Notes under the pieces: model-generated
The model's database searches: none
Told to the model about the DNA's origin: nothing
The model's input: the letters and a program-made list of their open reading frames with translations, nothing else
Source: Xenorhabdus miraniensis
GTDB taxonomy: Bacteria; Pseudomonadota; Gammaproteobacteria; Enterobacterales; Enterobacteriaceae
NCBI RefSeq assembly: GCF_002632615.1
Contig: NZ_NITZ01000004.1
Span: 62,001-126,000, forward strand
DNA length: 64,000 nt
Reading direction: 5' to 3'
Program-made: the position numbers and the translations under genes
Part shown: positions 1 through 5,652 of the stretch, piece by piece
Numbering within the stretch: the stretch's first letter is position 1
Layout: the number at the start of each line of letters is the position of its first letter

Positions 1-162
1 ATCAATCAGTTTTTCAGCAGGTACTCGGCTATCAGAACAGCCTATCCACAGGAAATGGGGTTTTTGTGCCTTTGATAATTCTTTGAAAAAAAGTGGATTT
101 TCTTCATTTACGGACTTTGACCACTGTTTGTTCCTGGCAAACAGCTCTTCAATTTTTCTCAT
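1..162 (-). CDS. can: Carbonic anhydrase Can, 5' part only (runs off the window)
   Basis: Beta-class carbonic anhydrase interconverting CO2 and bicarbonate in the cytoplasm. Only the first 54 codons are inside the window. The translation begins [17 protein letters not shown] and contains [16 protein letters not shown]. Cys42 and Asp44 are the expected zinc ligand and active-site residue, with Arg46 next to them, at the same numbering as E. coli Can. A second in-frame ATG lies directly upstream (163-165), so the start could be one codon longer. The gene is divergent from yadG, as in E. coli, and the 184-bp gap between them should hold both promoters. Confidence 0.9.
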   Translation of the reverse strand, partial: MRKIEELFARNKQWSKSVNEENPLFFKELSKAQKPHFLWIGCSDSRVPAEKLID

Positions 163-346
163 CATAACTAATAGCCTGACAACGTTTTTGAGATAGAATC
201 ATATACAACATTAATTGAGAATTTAATATTTAATTGAAGAATGTTTTTTATTTGATCCCTGTCATTGCTAAGAAAGGCGGGAAGAATCATGGCATAATTC
301 CCACCTTGCACTCAAAAATAGCAAAGAATAAAGGTGTTTTTTACTT

Positions 347-1270
347 ATGGCTTACGCATTAGAGTTAACGCAGCTCACTAAAACTTATGAAAGCGGGGTG
401 AAAGCGCTGCGGGGGATTGATTTGCATGTAGAAGCTGGCGATTTTTACGCGCTTTTGGGGCCAAATGGTGCAGGGAAATCCACTACGATTGGTATTATTA
501 GTTCTTTAGTCAATAAAAGTAGCGGTAAGGTTAAGGTATTTGACTACGATATTGATACAGATATCGTTAATGCTAAACGTCAGCTTGGTCTTGTTCCTCA
601 GGAATTTAATTTTAATCAATTTGAGACAGTGATTCAGATAGTACTGAATCAGGCGGGATATTATGGCGTCCCGCGCGATGTTGCACAGGACAGGGCTGAA
701 ATCTATCTTACTCAACTGGATCTATGGGAAAAGCGCAACGAACGGGCTATTCGTTTGTCCGGCGGCATGAAACGTCGTTTGATGATTGCCCGTGCTTTGA
801 TGCATCAACCAAAATTGCTCATCCTTGATGAACCTACAGCGGGAGTGGATATTGAACTGCGCCGATCTATGTGGGAGTTTTTGAGAGAATTAAATGCGCA
901 GGGAACCACAATCATTCTGACGACTCATTATCTGGAAGAAGCTGAAATGCTGTGTCGCAATATTGGTATCATCCAGCATGGTGAACTGGTAGAAAACACC
1001 AGTATGAAAAGCCTGCTCAGCCAGCTTGAACGTGAAACTTTCTTGCTTGATTTAGAGCTTAAAGGAACAGTTCCTATCGTTGATGGTTATGATTATCGTT
1101 TGGTTGATGCTGCCACGTTGGAAGTTGATGTAAAACGTGGACAGGGGCTGAATGATATTTTTTCCCAGCTAAGTACGCAGGGCATTCAAATTAGCAGTAT
1201 GCGTAATAAAGCGAATCGCCTGGAAGAGTTGTTTGTTGGGTTGACCAATAATAATCAAGGAGATAGATAA
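347..1270 (+). CDS. yadG: ABC transporter ATP-binding protein YadG
   Basis: ATPase subunit of a two-gene ABC-2 type exporter whose substrate is unknown. The 307 residues hold a standard nucleotide-binding domain: Walker A GPNGAGKS at 38-45, the Q-loop around VPQE at 83-86, the signature LSGGM at 137-141 and Walker B LLILDEP at 157-163, with the switch His in TTHYLEEAE. Length matches E. coli YadG (about 308). A weak AAAGGTG ribosome-binding site precedes the ATG. Its stop overlaps the yadH start by one base (TAATG), so the two are translationally coupled. Confidence 0.93.
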   Translation: MAYALELTQLTKTYESGVKALRGIDLHVEAGDFYALLGPNGAGKSTTIGIISSLVNKSSGKVKVFDYDIDTDIVNAKRQLGLVPQEFNFNQFETVIQIVLNQAGYYGVPRDVAQDRAEIYLTQLDLWEKRNERAIRLSGGMKRRLMIARALMHQPKLLILDEPTAGVDIELRRSMWEFLRELNAQGTTIILTTHYLEEAEMLCRNIGIIQHGELVENTSMKSLLSQLERETFLLDLELKGTVPIVDGYDYRLVDAATLEVDVKRGQGLNDIFSQLSTQGIQISSMRNKANRLEELFVGLTNNNQGDR

Positions 1271-2040
1271 TGATCCAGTTGTACTGGGTGGCTCTGAAAA
1301 CCATTTGGATTAAGGAAATCACTCGTTTTGGTCGCATTTGGGTGCAGACATTATTACCGCCTATAATCACCATGTCTCTGTATTTCGTTATATTCGGCAA
1401 TCTGGTGGGTTCTCGCATTGGTGAAATGGGCGGGGTGGGTTATATGCAGTTTATTGTGCCCGGGCTGATAATGATGTCAGTGATTACCAACTCTTACGCG
1501 AATGTCTCTTCGTCTTTCTTTGGCGCCAAATTTCAGCGCAGTATTGAAGAAGTACTGGTTGCTCCGGTTCCAACTCATGTCATCATTGCTGGATTCGTTG
1601 GCGGTGGGGTAGCCCGTGGTGTATGTGTTGGCATTCTGGTGACATTGGTTTCCTTATTGTTTGTGCCGTTACAGATACATTCATGGGGCATGGTAGTGAT
1701 TACCTTGCTGGCGACGTCTATTTTGTTTTCTCTGGCAGGGCTGTTGAATGCTATCTTTGCGAAAACGTTCGATGATATCAGCATCATACCAACCTTTGTC
1801 TTGACACCACTGACTTATCTGGGAGGCGTATTTTATTCCCTTACCCTGTTGCCAACCTTCTGGCAAGTCGTGTCAAAACTCAACCCGATTGTCTATATGG
1901 TTAGTGGTTTCCGCTATGGTTTCTTGGGTATTGCGGATGTCTCTCTGACGATGACATTAAGTATGTTGAGTATCTTTATTATCGTATTTTATTTTCTGGC
2001 TTGGTATTTAATTGAATCTGGCCGGGGGTTAAGAACATAA
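1270..2040 (+). CDS. yadH: ABC-2 type membrane permease YadH
   Basis: Membrane partner of YadG. The 256-residue product has about six hydrophobic segments and the ABC-2 permease pattern, including the RSIEEVLVAPV cytoplasmic loop and the PLTYLGGVFYSL segment near the C-terminus, typical of the NodJ/YadH family. It is probably an inner-membrane exporter, substrate unknown. It overlaps yadG by one base and is followed by a hairpin. It marks the last core gene before the Rhs island; in E. coli other genes and then panD/panC follow here. Confidence 0.92.
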   Translation: MIQLYWVALKTIWIKEITRFGRIWVQTLLPPIITMSLYFVIFGNLVGSRIGEMGGVGYMQFIVPGLIMMSVITNSYANVSSSFFGAKFQRSIEEVLVAPVPTHVIIAGFVGGGVARGVCVGILVTLVSLLFVPLQIHSWGMVVITLLATSILFSLAGLLNAIFAKTFDDISIIPTFVLTPLTYLGGVFYSLTLLPTFWQVVSKLNPIVYMVSGFRYGFLGIADVSLTMTLSMLSIFIIVFYFLAWYLIESGRGLRT

Positions 2041-2053
2041 CAACCGAAATTAA

Positions 2054-2082
2054 CCACTCCGCCGTTGATGATGGCGGAGTGG
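2054..2082 (+). terminator. Hairpin after yadGH
   Basis: CCACTCCGCC (2054-2063), a 9-nt loop, then GGCGGAGTGG (2073-2082): a perfect 10-bp stem 14 bases after the yadH stop. The downstream tract is not T-rich (GGTGATAATAAT), so termination may be inefficient or Rho-assisted. Confidence 0.6.
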
Positions 2083-2248
2083 GGTGATAATAATAGCGAG
2101 TGGCGGATTCACATAATAAGCTAACCACCATAATGACTACGATACAAGTGCAACACCGTTACTCTGGTAGTAAACATATCCGTATTCCTTGAAATAATTC
2201 ATTCAGTGTCTTACCACCTCGTGTTTTTTGGTGGCGATTATTTGACCG

Positions 2249-2478
2249 GTTTACAACTAAAGCCCCGCTCGCGATACACCTGAAAGGGCAGTGGCTTAAA
2301 CAGGCTGGGTTTGATATTGACGGGACACTGACCGTCAAAATACTGGACGGCTGTCTGGTGCTGATCCCCGACAGACGACACCCGAACTATCAAGCAACAG
2401 TACCAGCGCCAGCAAGATCAGCTCAGTGAAATTAAGCTCAGGATGCGGGAGCTGATTGGTGATTACAACAGCCGCTAA
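2249..2478 (+). pseudogene. Frameshifted SymE-like remnant, scar of an older element
   Basis: The DNA aligns with the intact SymE-like gene at 8903-9223 from codons for PPAIHLKGQWLKQAGF to the stop, including the untranslated stretch after the stop (gccgctaagggcaggg...). The start region is missing. Two bases are lost near 2375 (GACAGTGATGAC becomes GACAGACGAC), which breaks the frame. The identity is clear but imperfect, so this is an older relative rather than a recent copy. It sits just beyond immunity gene B, in the same place that symE occupies beyond immunity gene A in the intact element. The rest of 2083-2248 shows nothing recognisable. Confidence 0.8.
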
Positions 2479-2511
2479 GGGCAGGGAGTGAGCAGCTCTT
2501 AAAAGAACAAG

Positions 2512-2544
2512 GCCGGAAGATCATAGGGATCTTTCCGGCTTTTT
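2512..2544 (+). terminator. Terminator between the symE scar and immunity gene B
   Basis: GCCGGAAGATC, loop ATAG, GGATCTTTCCGGC, then TTTTT. It is the counterpart of the hairpins at 9258-9286 and 15879-15907 in the intact element, sits between convergent genes and could act in both directions. Its conservation supports the common origin of the scar and the element. Confidence 0.8.
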
Positions 2545-2551
2545 CATATTG

Positions 2552-2983
2552 TTATATTGCTTTGTCAAAAATATTTAACTCATATTCTTCGTCACTTATA
2601 ACAATAACTCTCATTGGATTAAGTGATAACATACTGATATCGAATGTTTTATTTAATGCAAAATAGCTAGATAAAAAATCATGTAAATCAACAATATTAA
2701 ATGAGATGATTGCCAATCCTTCAAACAACATATAGTGACTATTACATTCACCAATATGTATTTTAGATTGCATATATGAGTAAATATCCTCCTCATTTAC
2801 GGGAAGCTCTAACTTACATTCAGGTATTTCTTCTCCTTTCAAAATCCTGTTATGTATTTCTCTATGCCATTGAAATTCTTCTTCATTAATTAAAGACATA
2901 GATACATTCTTAATCCCATGAATCTTATCCATATATCTCTTTGCTTTTGACAGCAACAATTTCTCTTCAAGTTTATTATTCAT
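2552..2983 (-). CDS. Putative immunity protein for stranded Rhs tip B
   Basis: A 143-residue, acidic, probably cytoplasmic protein with no signal peptide or membrane segment. I do not recognise its family. It is called an immunity protein from position: it directly follows toxin tip B and its ATG overlaps the tip's stop codon by 8 bases (ATGAATAA), the usual toxin-immunity coupling. It is AT-rich like most immunity genes and unlike the GC-rich element next door. Retaining it would keep the cell immune to kin that still carry tip B. Confidence 0.65.
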   Translation of the reverse strand: MNNKLEEKLLLSKAKRYMDKIHGIKNVSMSLINEEEFQWHREIHNRILKGEEIPECKLELPVNEEDIYSYMQSKIHIGECNSHYMLFEGLAIISFNIVDLHDFLSSYFALNKTFDISMLSLNPMRVIVISDEEYELNIFDKAI

Positions 2984-3422
2984 AATAAATATGGTGATCG
3001 TCTGTTTTCGGGTCGGTTATCTTCTGGTATCTATTTTCTTTAAAGTCATATGTTCTTGGATCTGCACCTGTTTTTGCTTGACCAGCGTGTGCATGGGGGT
3101 AGGGCGCTCTAGGATCATTCGTATGTTCAAGTACAACTTTTTTATGTCCATGACCATCTATATACTCGTAATAACGACCATGCGAACCCGCATCTTCTGA
3201 ATATTGATAATTAGTTTGACCTCTCCGTTTAGGATCATTCCCAACAGTCCATTGTCTATTTGGTTTTTGAGAACGCGGTATTCCTGCTAAATCTTTGGCT
3301 TTATTTAAGGCTTGGCGTCGATTTGGTTTGGGTTTTCCACAGTCATCGCCTGCTAACCCAAACGGATCAACCCAAGACAGCGGATTATGCACATACCCAT
3401 ACGGATTCAACCCACCCATCAA
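2976..3422 (-). CDS. Stranded (orphan) Rhs C-terminal toxin tip B
   Basis: The displaced C-terminal end of an Rhs protein. The reading frame begins inside the 83-bp repeat with TTG-ATG, covers [23 protein letters not shown], then about 124 variable residues starting [20 protein letters not shown]. The tip has [27 protein letters not shown] and YPHAHAG. These resemble polymorphic toxins described as HNH/endonuclease VII-fold, so a nuclease is likely but the exact family is uncertain. An in-frame TAA directly before the repeat prevents read-through from upstream. It lacks an Rhs core, so it is probably a silent tip or a donor for recombination. A weak AGGG precedes the TTG/ATG, so low expression cannot be excluded. 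Confidence 0.7.
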   Translation of the reverse strand: MMGGLNPYGYVHNPLSWVDPFGLAGDDCGKPKPNRRQALNKAKDLAGIPRSQKPNRQWTVGNDPKRRGQTNYQYSEDAGSHGRYYEYIDGHGHKKVVLEHTNDPRAPYPHAHAGQAKTGADPRTYDFKENRYQKITDPKTDDHHIYYE

Positions 3423-3434
3423 CCCTATCGGGTC
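3352..3434. repeat. att-like direct repeat, left copy (tip B junction)
   Basis: An 83-bp sequence also found at 9973-10055 and 16594-16676. On the minus strand it encodes the end of the Rhs core (DPIGLMGG ... WVDPFGLA). This copy differs from the other two at one base, C at 3396 instead of G. Identity stops abruptly on both sides: tip B sequence to the left of 3352, element DNA (TTAGGGC) to the right of 3434. It is the element's outer junction with the displaced tip. Confidence 0.9.
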
Positions 3435-4390
3435 TTAGGGCAGGTTCCGGTGCGGTCATACTGTTTTAAGCGATTTTTTCCTTGATTATCAGATTATTAA
3501 GGAGCCACTTTTACCCGTTTCGCCCATCCCCGCGAACCTAAAACGCCGAAGTGCACTTTTGGCCTGTTTTGCCACTTCGCCCCGGTGCGTTTTTGCCCTG
3601 CTACCGTCGCAAGCTGTTGTGCAGTATAGCGCCCCATTTTCTTTGTGATGGGCTGGACAGCCTGATTTTGTGAGGCTTTTCACTTCCGGCAACGGGCGAA
3701 CGCCGCCCAACTTGCTTGGGCGGCGGGCGGCCGTTCTGCGGGTGCGGGCGGCACAGAGCCTGCAAGCGGCGCCCCTGCGACGCTCTGGTGCACGGTGGCT
3801 GTGGTTTTGCCACGGTTTTGCATGACGGCGCTTTACGCAAGGGAAGCCCCCTGCGGGGGCTGCACGGGGCGGAGATGGCGAGCACGGCAACGAGCAACGG
3901 AGCGCAGCGCAGTGCGAGCCGCGCGCAGCCAGTGCAGCAGGGTTGGGGCGGGGGAGGTAAAACAGCGGAGGCCGCAGGCCGACCTGCCTACAGGGTGGTT
4001 GGCCGGGCGATGGCACGGCAGCTAAAGCAGAACACCGGTTTTTGCCAAGGACGGGCGCCGGTGCTGACAGCAGAAGGCGCCGCCTTGTGCGCCACACCCC
4101 GCGATGCCGACCTGCGGGGGCGCCAGACATAATGTTAATTATACGCTGCGAACCGTTCTTCGATGCGGCTGACTGGCTGCGGAGCGGCCCGGTGAGGGGC
4201 GTATAATTCCCCCACATTATGTTGAGTGGGCTTTGGGCGGCCTGCACGGACTGAACGGGGACACCGTGGTTCAGGCCGCCCATTGCCCACGTACCCCCGC
4301 AGACACCGATGCTAACGGGCAGTCCGGCCACGGTCTGCCCCTGCACCGATCCTGCCCAACTCAACGGGGACGTGCAGGCTGTCCGGTGCG
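3435..4390. other. GC-rich, hairpin-rich, gene-free end of the element (copy 1)
   Basis: About 950 bp between the left repeat and the integrase stop. Open frames exist on both strands, but their products are Arg/Ala/Pro-rich with no motif, so I call no gene. The segment holds strong hairpins: CGCCGCCCAA/TTGGGCGGCG at 3701-3725 with a 5-nt loop, and AGCCCCC/GGGGGCT at 3844-3860. It also holds the dif-like inverted pair at 4127-4222. It may be a replication or transfer origin, an integrase arm region or a structured RNA. The sequence alone does not decide. Confidence 0.55.
4127..4222. repeat. Inverted pair of dif-like sequences (copy 1)
   Basis: Arm 1 (4127-4146) reads ACATAATGTTAATTATACGC. 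Arm 2 (4199-4222) is its imperfect reverse complement, GCGTATAATT plus CCCC plus CACATTATGT, with 52 bp between them. Read on the minus strand, arm 1 gives GCGTATAA, a 6-bp spacer TTAACA and TTATGT. This resembles the chromosomal dif site (XerC half ending GCGCATAA, 6-bp spacer, XerD half TTATGTTAAAT). Arm 2 matches the two halves better but has a 10-bp spacer. It lies just downstream of the Xer-like integrase gene and may be a recombinase binding site. Confidence 0.55.
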
Positions 4391-5434
4391 CTATCGCTTC
4401 GGCTTGGTATCCGGTTTTCCGCTGGCACGGTCTGAGCCGCTCTCCGGCGGTTCGGTATGCTTGTCGGCTTCCGGCAATGCCTGAGTGGCACGCTCGGCCG
4501 GATGGGTTTGCTTATGTACTTTCTTTAGGTGTCCGATAGCGACCCGCGTATACACTTGGGTGGTATTGAGTTTTTCGTGTCCCAGCATCGCCTGGATATG
4601 CCGGATATCCGCCCCGTTATCCAGCATCTGCGTGGCCATTGAGTGCCGGAACAGGTGACAGGCACCCGGTTTGTCAAGCCGGGCCTGATGGCGGATGGCC
4701 TTCGCGGCGATGTGTGTCAGGTGCCCCGGACTGAGCGGCCTGCCTTTTTGCGAGATAAACAGGTAGCCGCTGTCATACACCTCAGCCAACTGAGGCCGGA
4801 CCTGCACCAGATAACGTGTCAGCCAGCCCAGTGCCCGCTCACCGACAGGCACCACCCGGTCTTTATTCCCTTTGCCCTGATTGACCACCACGGCCCCGCG
4901 TTCAAAGTCAATATCCCCCCGCCGGAGCTGGCGCAGCTCCATACGCCGGATGCCGCTGCTCCAGAGGATTTCCAGCATCACCCGGTTGCGCAGCCCCAAT
5001 ACGCTTTGGTCGTCAAGACTGTCCAGTACCTGCGTGGTTTCCCGTTCACTCAGGATCTGAGTGGGCAACCGCTTCTCTTCTTTCGGTAATACCAACTGCT
5101 CGGCCGGGTTGTAGAGAATGTGGTGGCGTTGCAGCAACCAACGGAACCACAACCGCAGGGTACTCAGGCGTTCACGCTGGCCGTTATGGCTGTAAGGCTG
5201 GCCATCGGCCTTACGGTAGGCACGCAGATAACGCTGCCAGCTTTCCAGTAACCCCAGCGTGATCTGTGCCGGATACTGCACGGTGCGCTGTTCGCACCAG
5301 TCCACGAACGGTAACAGCCGTTCCCGGTAGCTTTCCCGCGTGCGCGGGCTTTTTCCCTGTGCGGCCTGTGTATCGAGGTACGCTTCCAGTTGCGCCCGCA
5401 GCGTGATAAGCGGGTTGTCATGTGAAGTTGTCAT
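4391..5434 (-). CDS. Tyrosine recombinase/integrase of the element (copy 1)
   Basis: XerC/D-type site-specific recombinase of 347 residues. The N-terminal SAM-like core-binding domain covers about 8-105 and the catalytic domain about 120-310. All catalytic residues are visible: Arg163 (GIRRMEL), the beta-hairpin Lys (GKGNKDR, 187-193), His260 and Arg263 (HLFRHS), His286 (GHEKL) and the nucleophile Tyr295 (TQVYTRV). A charged, Pro-rich tail of about 45 residues follows, longer than in XerC/D. It is the only recombinase in the unit, so it is the best candidate for recombining the 83-bp repeats. It lies downstream of and on the same strand as the primase. Confidence 0.9.
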   Translation of the reverse strand: MTTSHDNPLITLRAQLEAYLDTQAAQGKSPRTRESYRERLLPFVDWCEQRTVQYPAQITLGLLESWQRYLRAYRKADGQPYSHNGQRERLSTLRLWFRWLLQRHHILYNPAEQLVLPKEEKRLPTQILSERETTQVLDSLDDQSVLGLRNRVMLEILWSSGIRRMELRQLRRGDIDFERGAVVVNQGKGNKDRVVPVGERALGWLTRYLVQVRPQLAEVYDSGYLFISQKGRPLSPGHLTHIAAKAIRHQARLDKPGACHLFRHSMATQMLDNGADIRHIQAMLGHEKLNTTQVYTRVAIGHLKKVHKQTHPAERATQALPEADKHTEPPESGSDRASGKPDTKPKR

Positions 5435-5584
5435 TCGGATTTTCCTTTCAGTCGTGGGCGTTATCCGGCAGTACGGTATGAGAGGGCGGTTTTAGTGTGT
5501 TGCCGGAACAGTGATTTTTCGTTTTGTCAGACTTGCGGTCTGTGAACCCTGTCTGGCTCTGGCTTGAGGGCGGTTTTGACGGCC

Positions 5585-5650
5585 CAGACTTAGCCCCGAC
5601 TTGGGGCAGACTTGGGACAGACTTGCCTCCGTTCTGCCCAGACTTGCGGG
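5585..5650. repeat. 11-bp iteron-like array between primase and integrase (copy 1)
   Basis: Units related to CAGACTTG start at 5585 (CAGACTTA), 5596 (CCGACTTG), 5607, 5618 and 5639, with a decayed unit (CCGTTCTG) at 5629. Spacing is 11, 11, 11, 11 and 10 bp, about one helical turn. A further unit lies at 5528. The array directly follows the primase stop codon. Phased short repeats beside a replication gene are typical of iterons in origins; integrase arm sites or excisionase sites are the alternative. Confidence 0.6.
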
Positions 5651-5652
5651 GA

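Noticed and set aside
3716..4132. 138-codon plus-strand frame in the same block
   Set aside because: Overlaps the previous frame on the other strand, low-complexity composition, no ribosome-binding site.
3489..4364. 291-codon minus-strand frame between integrase and left repeat, duplicated at 10110-10985
   Set aside because: Arg/Ala/Pro/Ser-rich product without any domain, in a GC-rich block where long frames occur by chance on both strands; it also runs through the inverted repeat. Treated as non-coding.
5585..5650. CRISPR array
   Set aside because: Units are only 8-11 bp with no spacers and no cas genes nearby; iteron-like instead. No CRISPR, tRNA or rRNA was seen in the window.
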